Positions 29,622 to 38,300 of a DNA stretch of 64,000 nt are shown here, in pieces. Source of the DNA: Skermanella rosea (GTDB lineage: Bacteria > Pseudomonadota > Alphaproteobacteria > Azospirillales > Azospirillaceae); the NCBI RefSeq assembly GCF_016806835.2, contig NZ_CP086111.1, positions 1,471,001-1,535,000 of the forward strand. Direction: 5' to 3'. The notes under the pieces were generated by a model, which made no database searches, was not told where the DNA came from, and saw nothing but the letters and a program-made list of their open reading frames with translations. The translations under genes and the position numbers were made by a program. Numbering within the stretch: the stretch's first letter is position 1; the number at the start of each line of letters is the position of its first letter.

Positions 29622-30680
29622 TCAAGGCTTCGACATCGCTTCCGGCGGTTCGACGCCGAACCGGGCCGCCCAGGGCTCCAGCGCCTCGCCGACGCCGGCG
29701 TAGAGGTCGACGCCGTTGCGCAGCTGCTCCGAGCGGCGCTTCAGCCCGCCCTCGCCGGGCAGGCGGACCGGCGGAGCGCCGGGGCGCGGCGGGATCGAAT
29801 GGGCCTTGTCGGCCAGCCAGCCCGTCTCGCGCAGGAAGGCGTCGCGCCCGCCGAACGCGTCCGGGTCGAACACCTGCAGGAACACCGAGGCGCCCCAGCC
29901 GGTGGCGCCGTCGGCCCGGCCGTAGCCGCCCAGCGCGGAGGTCATCATCTCGATCATCAGCCCCAGCGCGTAGCCCTTGTGCCCGAGATCGAGACCGCCG
30001 AGCGGCAGGATCGCGCCGGGCGGATCGGCGAAATAGGCCGAGGCGTCGGCGGTCGGCTCGCCGTGCCCGTCGATCAGCCAGGGGTGGGGCAGGGGCTTGC
30101 CCTCCGCGTGGCAGCGGTTGGTCAGGCCGTTGGTGGTGGTCGACATGCTGACGTCCAGCAGCACCGGCGCGCCCGTGGTGGGCCAGCCCGCGGCCAGCGG
30201 GTTCGGGGTCATCAGCCGGCCGATGCCGCCGTGCGGCGTGACGCTGGCGCCCGCCGGGTCGGAGCTGGCCAGGATGATCGCGAGGCCCCGGTCGGTTGCG
30301 CGCTTCAGGTACGCGGCGAGGCAGGCGATATGGTGGCTGCGGCGGATGACCACCGTGGCCGTGCCGTACTGCACCGCCCGCTGGCTGGCGAGGTCGAGCG
30401 CCTGGACGACCAGCCAGGGGCCGGGCAGGCGGCGGCCGTCCCAGGTGACGGCGGGGCCGGTGTCGGCCAGGGTTTCCGGATCGCCCGACACCGCCATGGC
30501 GCCGGAGTCGATCTCCTTGAGGTAACCGGGCAGCAGTTGCAGGCCGTGGGTGGTGTGGCCGAAAAGGTCCCCTTCCACCAGGATCTCGGCGACGGTCCGG
30601 GCGCGGGCGGGCGCCAGGCCGGCGGCCTGAAGCAGGGCGGCGGCGTAGCCGACCAGTTTGTCCGCGGCGAAGCGGGGCAT
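29622..30680 (-). CDS. Malate/lactate/ureidoglycolate dehydrogenase family (Ldh_2) oxidoreductase
   Basis: 352 residues from ATG 30680, which has AGGAGG eight bases upstream; a further upstream ATG (30752) lacks such a site. The fold signature is LFGHTTHGLQLLPGYLKEI (substrate and NAD region), IRRSHHIACLAAYLKRA, MTPNPLAAGWPTTGAPVLLD and DLGHKGYALGLMIEMMTSAL. This is the MDH/LDH type-2 NAD(P)-dependent 2-hydroxyacid dehydrogenase family. Divergent from a lactonase/hydroxyacid dehydrogenase pair, suggesting a role in a sugar-acid or 2-hydroxyacid pathway. The exact substrate is not deducible. Confidence 0.85.
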   Translation of the reverse strand: MPRFAADKLVGYAAALLQAAGLAPARARTVAEILVEGDLFGHTTHGLQLLPGYLKEIDSGAMAVSGDPETLADTGPAVTWDGRRLPGPWLVVQALDLASQRAVQYGTATVVIRRSHHIACLAAYLKRATDRGLAIILASSDPAGASVTPHGGIGRLMTPNPLAAGWPTTGAPVLLDVSMSTTTNGLTNRCHAEGKPLPHPWLIDGHGEPTADASAYFADPPGAILPLGGLDLGHKGYALGLMIEMMTSALGGYGRADGATGWGASVFLQVFDPDAFGGRDAFLRETGWLADKAHSIPPRPGAPPVRLPGEGGLKRRSEQLRNGVDLYAGVGEALEPWAARFGVEPPEAMSKP

Positions 30681-30799
30681 GACAGTTCCTCCTGGATATC
30701 CTGCGTTTTTCGAGGGTTGACGGGACCCATGGGGCAGCGGATCGTTCGCCATGACAACTAAAAACCGACATCGGAACCGACATTAGGGGGGATCAGGCC

Positions 30800-31708
30800 A
30801 TGGATCGGGCTTTCGAAATCATCGACGAGCGCTTCAAGCGCTACGCGCTCGGCAACGTCTTCGTGGAGCGCCTGCACACCGGGATGCGCTGGGCGGAAGG
30901 GCCGGTCTGGTTCGGCGACGCCGGGCAGCTCCTGTGGAGCGACATCCCGAACAACCGGATCATGCGCTGGGTCGAGGGCGGCGGCGTCAGCGTCTTCCGC
31001 AGCCCGTCCAACTTTTCCAACGGCAATACCCGCGACCGGCAGGGCCGGCTGGTCACCTGCGAGCACGGCGCGCGGCGGGTCACCCGGACCGAGCATGACG
31101 GCACGGTGACCGTGCTGGCCGACAGCTACCAGGGGCGCCGGCTGAACTCGCCCAACGACGTGGTGGTGAAGTCGGACGGCTCGGTCTGGTTCACCGACCC
31201 GCCCTACGGCATCCTGACCGACTACGAGGGCCACCGGTCCGAGATGGAGCAGGACGGCTGCCACGTCTACCGGATCGACGCGGAGACGGGGCAGGTGACG
31301 GTGGCGGCGGACGATTTCGACAAGCCCAACGGCATCGCCTTCTCCCCCGACGAGCAGATCCTCTACGTCGCCGATACCGGCGCTTCGCACCGCAAGGACG
31401 GCCCGCACCATATCCGGGCCTTCGCCGTGTCGCAGTCCGGCACCCTGTCCGGCGGGGAGGTTTTCGCCACCATCCAGCCGGGACTGGCCGACGGCTTCCG
31501 GCTTGACACCGACGGCAACGTCTGGACCAGCGCCGGCGACGGGGTCCATTGCTACTCGCCCAACGGCGACCTGATCGGCAAGGTGCTGGTTCCGGAGGTG
31601 GTCTCCAACCTGGCGTTCGGCGGACCGAAGCGGAACCGGCTCTTCATCACCGCCACGACATCGCTCTACAGCGTCTATGTCGGGGCGAACGGCGCCGGGC
31701 CGTTCTGA
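30800..31708 (+). CDS. SMP-30/gluconolactonase family protein
   Basis: 302 residues, a six-bladed beta-propeller lactonase. Diagnostic pieces are RWAEGPVWFGDAGQLLWSDI, SPNDVVVKSDGSVWFTDPPY and FDKPNGIAFSPDEQILYVAD, with the metal-binding Glu/Asn/Asp. It would hydrolyse a sugar lactone to the acid; soluble, no signal peptide. It is followed after 17 bases by a D-2-hydroxyacid dehydrogenase, forming a two-gene operon, and faces the Ldh_2 gene divergently. Pathway: probably aldonate or uronate catabolism (inference). Confidence 0.87.
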   Translation: MDRAFEIIDERFKRYALGNVFVERLHTGMRWAEGPVWFGDAGQLLWSDIPNNRIMRWVEGGGVSVFRSPSNFSNGNTRDRQGRLVTCEHGARRVTRTEHDGTVTVLADSYQGRRLNSPNDVVVKSDGSVWFTDPPYGILTDYEGHRSEMEQDGCHVYRIDAETGQVTVAADDFDKPNGIAFSPDEQILYVADTGASHRKDGPHHIRAFAVSQSGTLSGGEVFATIQPGLADGFRLDTDGNVWTSAGDGVHCYSPNGDLIGKVLVPEVVSNLAFGGPKRNRLFITATTSLYSVYVGANGAGPF

Positions 31709-31725
31709 GGGAAGGAGGGATCGGG

Positions 31726-32736
31726 ATGCGTATCCTCATTCCAGACGCGCAGTTCCTCGACGATGCCGAGATCGAGCGGGCCGCCGCCGGCCCAGGGGTC
31801 ACGTTCGACGTCCATCGGGCCGTGCGGGAGACCGACGTGCCCGAGGCGAGCTGGCGCGCCTGCGACGCCGTGATCTGCTACCATGTCATCCAGTACCGCG
31901 GCCCCTGGCTGGAGTGGCTGGAGCGTTGCCGGGTGATGGTGCGGGCCGGGGTCGGCTTCGACAACATCGACGTCACGGCGGCCGCCGCGCGCGGCATCCC
32001 GGTCTGCAACGTGCCGGACTACGGCACGACCGACGTTGCCGACCACGCCATCGCCATGATGATGACCCTGACCCGCGGCGTCGCGGCCTATGACGCCCAA
32101 CTCCGCGCCGACCCGGTGGGGGCTTGGCGGTTCGACACGCCACCCCTGGTCCGCCGCATGCGCGGCCAGACATTCGGAGTCGTCGGGCTGGGGCGGATCG
32201 GGACGGCGGCGGCGCTGCGCGCCCGCGCCTTCGGCATGGAGGTGCTGTTCTACGATCCGGCGCTGCCCTCCGGCGCCGAGCTGTCCTTCGGTTTCGGCCG
32301 TACCCGCTCCCTGGCCGACCTGATGGCGCGTTCCGACATCGTCAGCCTGCACTGCCCCCTGACCGGGGAGACGCGCGGGATGATCGGGGCGGAGGCGCTG
32401 ACGGCTTCCCGGCCCGGCCAGATCCTGGTGAATACGGCGCGCGGCGCGGTAGTCGACCTGGACGCCCTGTTCGGCGCCCTCAAGGACGGCAGGCTGGCCG
32501 GGGCCGCGCTCGACGTCCTGCCGGTCGAGCCGCCCGAACCGGACCATCCGCTGATGCGGGCCTGGAGGGCGCAGGAGCCCTGGATCGCCGGCCGCCTGCT
32601 GCTCAGCCCCCACGCCGCCTTCTACAGCCCGTCCAGCATCGTCGACCTGCGCCGGAAGTCGGCCGAGACGGTCATGGCGGCACTGGCGGGGGAGCCGGTC
32701 AACTGCGTCAACGGCGTGGTGCCGCGGCACGGCTGA
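31726..32736 (+). CDS. D-2-hydroxyacid dehydrogenase (CtBP/SerA-like)
   Basis: 336 residues. ATG 31726 is preferred because GAAGGAGG (31711-31718) lies just upstream. The catalytic-domain segment RVMVRAGVGFDNIDVTAA carries the conserved Arg-Gly region. The Rossmann motif is GVVGLGRIGTAAALRARAF, then LVNTARGAVVDLDAL, and the catalytic His is in LLLSPHAAFYSPSS. It reduces a 2-keto acid or oxidises a D-2-hydroxyacid with NAD(P). Co-transcribed with the lactonase upstream. Confidence 0.87.
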   Translation: MRILIPDAQFLDDAEIERAAAGPGVTFDVHRAVRETDVPEASWRACDAVICYHVIQYRGPWLEWLERCRVMVRAGVGFDNIDVTAAAARGIPVCNVPDYGTTDVADHAIAMMMTLTRGVAAYDAQLRADPVGAWRFDTPPLVRRMRGQTFGVVGLGRIGTAAALRARAFGMEVLFYDPALPSGAELSFGFGRTRSLADLMARSDIVSLHCPLTGETRGMIGAEALTASRPGQILVNTARGAVVDLDALFGALKDGRLAGAALDVLPVEPPEPDHPLMRAWRAQEPWIAGRLLLSPHAAFYSPSSIVDLRRKSAETVMAALAGEPVNCVNGVVPRHG

Positions 32737-32752
32737 GGGCGCCGGCCGGCGA

Positions 32753-32914
32753 TCAGGACCGCGGTTCGGCAGGCGCTGCCGGTTCATACCGGTCGCGCTC
32801 GTCGGACGGGTCGGTTTCCTGCGGGTCCGACATCGACGAGGCGTCGCGGCCCAGTTCGGACTGGACCTGTTCAAGGCTGCGCAAAGGGTTCAGGAGATAA
32901 CTGCTGACGGGCAT
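32753..32914 (-). CDS. Small acidic hypothetical protein
   Basis: 53 residues, MPVSSYLLNPLRSLEQVQSE and then a Asp/Glu/Pro-rich tail. It is too short to judge by similarity, but has AAGGAG nine bases before the ATG and no competing gene on the other strand. Unknown function; no membrane segment. Confidence 0.45.
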   Translation of the reverse strand: MPVSSYLLNPLRSLEQVQSELGRDASSMSDPQETDPSDERDRYEPAAPAEPRS

Positions 32915-33099
32915 TCAAAACGGCTCCTTGGCGATAGGCAAAAATATCGAGCAGCCGGTGAATGACTGGTTAATGACAGAGATTTAATAATCGTCCCTGC
33001 TGCAGGCCATGAAATAGTCACCATCTGCAGACCAGATCAGGGACCCCACCCTGGTGGGCGGTTCTACTACTATCGATAACGGGATTGGACAAGACTAGG

Positions 33100-33252
33100 A
33101 TGTGGAAATTACTGGCTCTCTCCCTGGCGACCGTCGCGCTGGTGGTGTTCCATACGCCGATCGCGGCGCTCGCGTTCTTCGGCGTGATCGTGGCCGTCTT
33201 CATCGCCGCGGTCTTCGCGTCGACGCCGAACTCCGGCCAGCGTGAGGTCTGA
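33100..33252 (+). CDS. Small membrane protein
   Basis: 50 residues, MWKLLALSLATVALVVFHTP followed by hydrophobic LAFFGVIVAVFIAAVFAS: two membrane spans with a short polar tail. ATG 33100 has only a weak upstream TAGGA. It is convergent with another membrane-protein gene across a hairpin terminator. Confidence 0.45.
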   Translation: MWKLLALSLATVALVVFHTPIAALAFFGVIVAVFIAAVFASTPNSGQREV

Positions 33253-33268
33253 GAGGGAAAGGCCGGGT

Positions 33269-33290
33269 GGGGCCGTCCCGTCACGGCCCC
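33269..33290. terminator. Bidirectional hairpin terminator
   Basis: Perfect 8-bp stem GGGGCCGT (33269-33276) with ACGGCCCC (33283-33290), loop of 6 bases, between two convergent genes. Confidence 0.5.
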
Positions 33291-33321
33291 CGCTTCCGCG
33301 ATCCTGACCGATCCGCCGCCG

Positions 33322-33630
33322 CTACTCCGCCGGATGGTGCGACAGCGCGCCCGGCTTGGCGGCCGAAACCTGCCGGGCCTGTTGCGGCATTCCGGCGCGC
33401 AGCACGATCGACGTGCCGAACATGATCAGCCCGACCATGAAGATCAGGACCGATGACAGGGCCGCGAAAGCCGAACGCGTCTGATCCATCCACAGCATCA
33501 GTCCGGCCGCCGCGAAGCAGGCGAAACCTCCCAGGCCGATCAGGTCCGCCGCCGGGCCGATATTGAAGGGAGTGTTCCTCAACCGCTGCTTGATATCCTG
33601 TGCCCAGGTGCTTGCCGTTGCGTAAATCAT
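33322..33630 (-). CDS. Hypothetical two-span membrane protein
   Basis: About 102 residues from ATG 33630 (MIYATASTWAQDIKQRLRN). Two hydrophobic segments (LIGLGGFACFAAAGLMLWM, FAALSSVLIFMVGLIMFGTS) flank a short loop. The C-terminal tail is basic and proline-containing. The frame extends upstream to 33705 but without a signal. Family not recognised; it may be a small regulator or structural membrane protein. Confidence 0.55.
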   Translation of the reverse strand: MIYATASTWAQDIKQRLRNTPFNIGPAADLIGLGGFACFAAAGLMLWMDQTRSAFAALSSVLIFMVGLIMFGTSIVLRAGMPQQARQVSAAKPGALSHHPAE

Positions 33631-33849
33631 GATCTCTGCCCGACCCGTTCCTTGATTTGATTTGCTGTTGACCAGAGTAAGCGCGGTTCGCCGCGCCAGC
33701 GTCAAGCCTGTCGGCCGGTAAAGCCTCGATGGAAAATGCGGCGGGAACGAGACGCCGAAAAGCCCTGTGTTTAACCGCTTATTGACTAAGCGGGCCTAAA
33801 ATTGTCTCGAACAGGCGGAGGCTCCGCCGCACGGGTATTGGAGAACAAG

Positions 33850-34356
33850 GTGTCTGGCAGTTTCGAAATCCGCCCTCGCGGGGTTGATCTGGATGGTGGA
33901 ACTTCCGGGGTGCGGCGCCCGGCGGAGTACCAGCGCGGCGGCGACGACGCCCTGTTCGACGAGTTCAACAACACCCTGGCTCGCCTCGAGGGCGCCGGGC
34001 GGGACCGGCCCGGCAACAGCGGACTGATCACCCAGATCGAGACCCTCGCCGCGGTGGTGGAGCGCCAAGCGCAGGAGCTTCGCGTCGCCCGCTCCGCCGC
34101 ATCCAAGCTCGAGGCCGAGAACGAACGCATGCGCCAGATGCTGCGGGCACTGCTTGCCGCGATCGACGCCGGCGAGACCCGGATCTTCAGCACCGTGGAG
34201 CGCGCCGAACGCCGCCTGCGGGAGCTGATCGACACCGGCACCGCCTTGCCCGATCCCTCTCTCAGCCAGCAGGCGCCGCGCTCACGCAACCCGCGCCCGG
34301 TCCGCGAACAGGAACCGGGCTTGCCGAGCAGGCCGTCGATCCGGGTGATCGAGTAG
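33850..34356 (+). CDS. Coiled-coil hypothetical protein
   Basis: 168 residues from GTG 33850, with GGAG at 33840-33843. The core (ITQIETLAAVVERQAQELRV, then SKLEAENERMRQMLRALLA) has a clear heptad pattern of about 70 residues, followed by a short helix TVERAERRLRELIDTG and a low-complexity Pro/Arg tail. No enzymatic motif. It could be a scaffold or adaptor protein; function unknown. Confidence 0.65.
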   Translation: MSGSFEIRPRGVDLDGGTSGVRRPAEYQRGGDDALFDEFNNTLARLEGAGRDRPGNSGLITQIETLAAVVERQAQELRVARSAASKLEAENERMRQMLRALLAAIDAGETRIFSTVERAERRLRELIDTGTALPDPSLSQQAPRSRNPRPVREQEPGLPSRPSIRVIE

Positions 34357-34380
34357 CCCGGTCCCGGGCGCCCGGGGGAA

Positions 34381-35283
34381 TCACCCCAGGCCGAGTTTCT
34401 TGCGGACGTCGTAGCTGCGGTCCTTGGACCAGCGTTCCAGGAAGCTGGCCAGTTCGCTGTCAGGCGGTTCGGGCAGCACGACCTTCAGCTTGACATATTG
34501 GTCGCCGGCCAGTCCGGTCTTCGGATCGACGATCCCCTTGCCCTTCAGCCGCAGTGTTCCGCCGGTGTTTGAGCCGCGCGGCACCTTAACGGCGACATGC
34601 CCGTCCAGGGTCGGCACCTTGATGGTGGCGCCCAGCACCGCCTCGGGCAGGCTGATCGGCAGTTCCAGATGGATGTCCCCGTCCTTGCGCACGAAGAAGG
34701 GGTGCGCCTCGACATGGACCTCGACGATCGCGTCGCCGGCCGGGCCGCCGCCGATCCCGTTCATCCCCTGGCCCTTGAGCCGCAGCTTCTGCTGATCCTC
34801 GGTCCCCGGCGGGATCGCCACGTCGATGCTCTTGCCGGTCGACAGGTTGATCCGCCGCTTGGTCCCCAGCGCCGCCTCGGTGAAGGGGACGGTGACGGAA
34901 TAGGCGATATCGGTGCCCCGCGACTTGAAGCCGCCGTGGCCGGCGCCGCCCCGCCGGCGCCCGGCGCCGAACAGGTCGGAGAAGATGTCGTCGGCGTCGA
35001 ATCCGCCGAAGTCGGCTCCGCCGCGTCCGCCACCGGCATAGGCGCGGTGCAGCGGGCGCTCGTTGCCGTTGGCGTCGATCTCGCCGCGGTCGAACCTGGC
35101 GCGCTTCTCCGCGTCGGACAGAAGGTTGTAAGCGCCGGAAACATCCTTGAAGCGCTGCTCGATATCGGGCCTGCCCGGGTTGAGATCGGGGTGGAACTGC
35201 TTGGCGAGGCGCCGGTAAGCCTGCTTGATCTCTTCGGCGGAGGCCGACTTGGTCAATCCCAGAACCTGATAAGGGTCGCGCAT
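34381..35283 (-). CDS. DnaJ/CbpA-type co-chaperone
   Basis: 300 residues. The J domain begins MRDPYQVLGLTKSASAEEIK and contains the HPD tripeptide (AKQFHPDLNPG) for DnaK stimulation. A Gly/Phe-rich linker (about 75-130) follows, then a two-part C-terminal substrate-binding domain with KRRINLSTGKSIDVAIPPG and VRKDGDIHLELPISLPEAV. The zinc-finger domain of true DnaJ is absent, so it is a type-II J protein similar to CbpA. It acts in the cytoplasm with DnaK. The upstream in-frame codons to 35325 lack J-domain character. Confidence 0.88.
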   Translation of the reverse strand: MRDPYQVLGLTKSASAEEIKQAYRRLAKQFHPDLNPGRPDIEQRFKDVSGAYNLLSDAEKRARFDRGEIDANGNERPLHRAYAGGGRGGADFGGFDADDIFSDLFGAGRRRGGAGHGGFKSRGTDIAYSVTVPFTEAALGTKRRINLSTGKSIDVAIPPGTEDQQKLRLKGQGMNGIGGGPAGDAIVEVHVEAHPFFVRKDGDIHLELPISLPEAVLGATIKVPTLDGHVAVKVPRGSNTGGTLRLKGKGIVDPKTGLAGDQYVKLKVVLPEPPDSELASFLERWSKDRSYDVRKKLGLG

Positions 35284-35335
35284 CACGGCCACGAGATAGC
35301 GTATCCTGTAAAAAAGGGTCGGCACTACGGCGGAC

Positions 35336-35361
35336 GCCCGCCGGCCGGTACGGCGGCGGGC
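35336..35361 (-). terminator. Hairpin after the glycine-zipper lipoprotein gene
   Basis: GCCCGCCG (35336-35343) pairs with CGGCGGGC (35354-35361). It lies just downstream of the minus-strand lipoprotein gene and upstream of dnaJ. A T-run occurs only about 30 bases further, so it is a moderate candidate. Confidence 0.4.
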
Positions 35362-35402
35362 GCCTGGTCAGTGCCTCGGGCTGGATGGCCGATCGGTGGC
35401 GT

Positions 35403-35876
35403 TCAGCTCACGATCTTCCAGGTGCCGTCCGGTTGCTGGCAAGCCTGACCAAAGGCCTGTTGGGTTCTGCCCCCGACAGTAACCGTTTGCTGGTATTCTC
35501 GGCAATAGGCGTTGGTGCCGGGCTGGCGGCCCTCTCGCGTCGGCACGATGACGCCGGAGTTGCCGCTCTTGGGATTGCTCCAGACGATCTCTTCGCCGAT
35601 CGGGGCCTCGTAAGCCTGCTGAACCGCCCGGCCGGCGTAAACCTGGTCGGCCCGGTCGAGCGAGGAGCCGATCTCGCTGCCGAGGAAGGCGCCCAGCAGG
35701 GTGCCGGCGCCGACCGCGACCAGCTTGCCGGTGCCGCCGCCGATGGTCGAGCCGAGCAGCCCGCCGGCCGCGGCGCCGCCCAGCGTTCCGAGGCCCTGCT
35801 TGGGGCCGAGCCCGTCCGTCGTGCAGCCCGAAAGCAGTGCGAGCGCGACCAGCGCGGGAGCCACTCTCTTCAGCAT
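35403..35876 (-). CDS. Glycine-zipper outer-membrane lipoprotein
   Basis: 157 residues. The signal MLKRVAPALVALALLSGC sets C18 as the lipidation site. Glycine-zipper repeats (GTLGGAAAGGLLGSTIGGG, then VGAGTLLGAFLGSEIGSS) are followed by a compact domain ending with AYCREYQQTVTVGGRTQ and PDGTWKIVS. This is the 17-kDa surface-antigen/SmpA-like organisation. An envelope structural role is likely. A good AGGAAG precedes the ATG; the 42 extra upstream codons are not supported. Confidence 0.75.
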   Translation of the reverse strand: MLKRVAPALVALALLSGCTTDGLGPKQGLGTLGGAAAGGLLGSTIGGGTGKLVAVGAGTLLGAFLGSEIGSSLDRADQVYAGRAVQQAYEAPIGEEIVWSNPKSGNSGVIVPTREGRQPGTNAYCREYQQTVTVGGRTQQAFGQACQQPDGTWKIVS

Positions 35877-36001
35877 CTTCCTCAAAACCTCGTCGAAATG
35901 TACCAGTGCGCCGGCATGAAGCGGCGGCCAAGCTGGCACTCGGTATCCACGAGAATGATGTATATTGTGTTGTCGCCCGAAAAATATGACCGGCATCACA
36001 C

Positions 36002-36622
36002 ATGATCGAATTTAAAGAGAATGATCCCTATGGCCTGTTCCGGACCTGGATGGCCGAGGCCGAGAAATCGGAACCCGAGGACCCCAATGCCATGGCGCTG
36101 GCGACCGCCGATGCCGCGGGCGTGCCGTCGGTCCGCATGGTCCTGCTCAAGGGATTGGACCCGCGCGGGTTCGTCTTCTACACCAACCTGGAGAGCCGGA
36201 AAGGCGTCCAGCTGGCGGCCAACCCCAATGCCGCCCTGTGCTTCCACTGGAAATCCCTGAGGCGCTCCGTCCGGGTCGAAGGACCGGTCGAGCAGGTCTC
36301 CGACGCGGAGGCCGACGAATACTACCACAGCCGCCCGCGCGGCAGTCAGATCGGTGCCTGGGCGTCCCGGCAGTCGCGCCCGCTGGAAGGCCGGTGGGAG
36401 CTGGAGAAGCGGGTGGCGGAGTTCACCGCGCGGCATGCCGTCGGCACGATCCCGCGTCCGGAATTCTGGTCCGGATTCCGCGTGCTGCCCAGGCGCATCG
36501 AGTTCTGGGCCGACCGCCCGTTCCGTCTCCACGACCGGGTGGTCTTCCACCGGGTCCAGGAGGGCGGCGACGGCGCGGCGGATGCCGCGCCGGGGTGGAC
36601 AACGGAACGCCTGTTTCCCTAA
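36002..36622 (+). CDS. pdxH: Pyridoxine/pyridoxamine 5'-phosphate oxidase
   Basis: 206 residues, standard length. FMN and substrate motifs are [59 protein letters not shown] and the C-terminal [15 protein letters not shown] ... RLHDR ... ERLFP. It oxidises PNP or PMP to pyridoxal 5'-phosphate with FMN and O2. It is divergent from the lipoprotein gene and followed by a cation transporter; there is no obvious vitamin B6 cluster. Confidence 0.93.
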   Translation: MIEFKENDPYGLFRTWMAEAEKSEPEDPNAMALATADAAGVPSVRMVLLKGLDPRGFVFYTNLESRKGVQLAANPNAALCFHWKSLRRSVRVEGPVEQVSDAEADEYYHSRPRGSQIGAWASRQSRPLEGRWELEKRVAEFTARHAVGTIPRPEFWSGFRVLPRRIEFWADRPFRLHDRVVFHRVQEGGDGAADAAPGWTTERLFP

Positions 36623-36667
36623 AGGTGTTGCCGTCAGCATTCTGAAGGCGGCAGATAGGGAACCGGG

Positions 36668-37624
36668 ATGGCAGAGACCATCGGAGACGATGCGGAACGG
36701 GATGACGACGGCCGTCTCCGCCGCGCCGCGACCTATGCCAGCGTAGGCGTCGCGCTGACGCTGATCGCGGCGAAGCTGGCGGCCTATCTCTACACCGAGT
36801 CGGTCAGCATCCTGTCCTCCCTTATCGACAGCTCGTCCGACCTCCTGGCTTCCGTGGTCACGCTGCTGGGGGTCAGGGTCGCCCTGCGGCCGCCCGACCG
36901 GTCCCACCGCTACGGGCACGGGAAGGCCGAGCCGCTGGCGGCTCTGGCCCAGGCCGCCTTCGTCGCCGGGTCGGCCGTCTTCCTCACCTACGAGGCGATC
37001 AACCGGCTGTTCAACCCCGTGGCGCTCCAGGAAAGCTCCGCCGGCATCGCGGTGATGGTCTTCTCGATCGTGCTGACCGTCGGGCTGGTCGCGTTCCAGC
37101 GCCGGGTGATCCGGCGGACCGGCTCCATGGCGATCGGGGCCGACAGTCTCCATTACAGCGGCGACCTGTTCATGAACCTGGCGGTCATCGCGGCGCTGGT
37201 CCTGACCGGCATGACCGGCATCCCGATCCTGGACCCCCTGTTCGCGCTGGGCATCGCCGCCTTCCTGATCGTCGGGGCCTTCCGCATCGCCAAGGGATCG
37301 CTGGACACCCTGATGGACCGCGAGCTTCCCCACGGCGACCGCAAGCGCATCCGCGAGATCGTCATGGCCCATCCCGCGACGCGCGGCATGCACGACCTGC
37401 GCACCCGCAACGCCGGGATCACGCTGTTCATCGAGCTTCATCTGGAACTGGACAGCGAGCTGACCCTGGCCGAGGCGCACGACATCACCGACGAGGTCGA
37501 GTGCCGGCTGACCGATGCCTTTCCCCAGGCCGAGGTGATCGTCCACCAGGAGCCTTTCGGCTTGTCCGACGACCGCCTCGACACCCGCATCGCCGAGGCC
37601 GGGCGGCTGCGCCGCGGATCGTGA
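36668..37624 (+). CDS. Cation diffusion facilitator (FieF-type efflux protein)
   Basis: 318 residues with six predicted membrane spans. The metal-site residues are in ILSSLIDSSSDLLASVVTLL and the matching transmembrane pattern LHYSGDLFMNLAVIAALV (HxxxD). The cytoplasmic C-terminal domain carries HGDRKRIREIVMAHPATRG and FIELHLELDSELTLAEAHDI, with the final HQEP. It exports divalent metals (Zn/Fe/Mn/Cd class) by proton antiport. Specificity cannot be told. It starts 45 bases after pdxH and is likely co-transcribed. Confidence 0.9.
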   Translation: MAETIGDDAERDDDGRLRRAATYASVGVALTLIAAKLAAYLYTESVSILSSLIDSSSDLLASVVTLLGVRVALRPPDRSHRYGHGKAEPLAALAQAAFVAGSAVFLTYEAINRLFNPVALQESSAGIAVMVFSIVLTVGLVAFQRRVIRRTGSMAIGADSLHYSGDLFMNLAVIAALVLTGMTGIPILDPLFALGIAAFLIVGAFRIAKGSLDTLMDRELPHGDRKRIREIVMAHPATRGMHDLRTRNAGITLFIELHLELDSELTLAEAHDITDEVECRLTDAFPQAEVIVHQEPFGLSDDRLDTRIAEAGRLRRGS

Positions 37625-37711
37625 ACCGCTCCGCTTCGGCGATTTCTTAACCGCGCCCCTTCATGATGTCGGCGGTTCGGGCCCAGGAGGGGCCCCAGGA
37701 GGGGGATTGGG

Positions 37712-38074
37712 GTGCTGAAGCGTCTGGCCGTACTCGCGCTGCCGATCCTGGCGCTCGCCGCCTGCCTGGACGAAGTCCCGTCGAACGAGGTCATCGCGAA
37801 CCTGCTCGAAGCCTCGGCCAACCAGGAACTGGCCGTCGTCAGGGCCGCCGGCACCCTGCCGCCGCCCGGCCAGTTGGTGCCCGACGCCGTCCGCATCGTG
37901 AACCTCAGGACGATCGGCGGCGTCACCGACAGCAAGGGCATCCATGTCGCTTCCATCCAGTTCGACCTGATGGTCGAGCTGAACGGCGCCCGCATGCTGA
38001 GCCAGCGCGGCGCCAAGGCGCGCCTCAAGCTTGCCCGGGAGGGCTCCGGCTGGCGCATCGTCGAGAAGCAGTAG
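37712..38074 (+). CDS. Small lipoprotein of unknown function
   Basis: 120 residues. Signal MLKRLAVLALPILALAAC makes C18 the lipid site. The mature domain (VRIVNLRTIGGVTDSKG, FDLMVELNGARMLSQRGAKA) is a small beta-rich fold ending GSGWRIVEKQ. Start is GTG 37712, preceded by GGAGG (37695-37700). Family not named; it is an inner- or outer-membrane-anchored protein. Confidence 0.65.
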   Translation: MLKRLAVLALPILALAACLDEVPSNEVIANLLEASANQELAVVRAAGTLPPPGQLVPDAVRIVNLRTIGGVTDSKGIHVASIQFDLMVELNGARMLSQRGAKARLKLAREGSGWRIVEKQ

Positions 38075-38300
38075 CGGGGATTCCCGGCTGCGGCCCACTG
38101 TCACGTCCCGCGCTCGCGAAGTCGTTTCGCCCGATCCCTTCGCTCGACCGACCTATACGGAAGAGCAGTGCTGAAAGACGCGGCCATTCCGGCGCATTCA
38201 AGTTTGAATGCTCTTGCATCCATTTCAAGGATGACATCCGAACCCCTCCCAGGTTACCGGGTTTTTACGCAGTTTGTTCAATGGGACCGATTAGGTATAT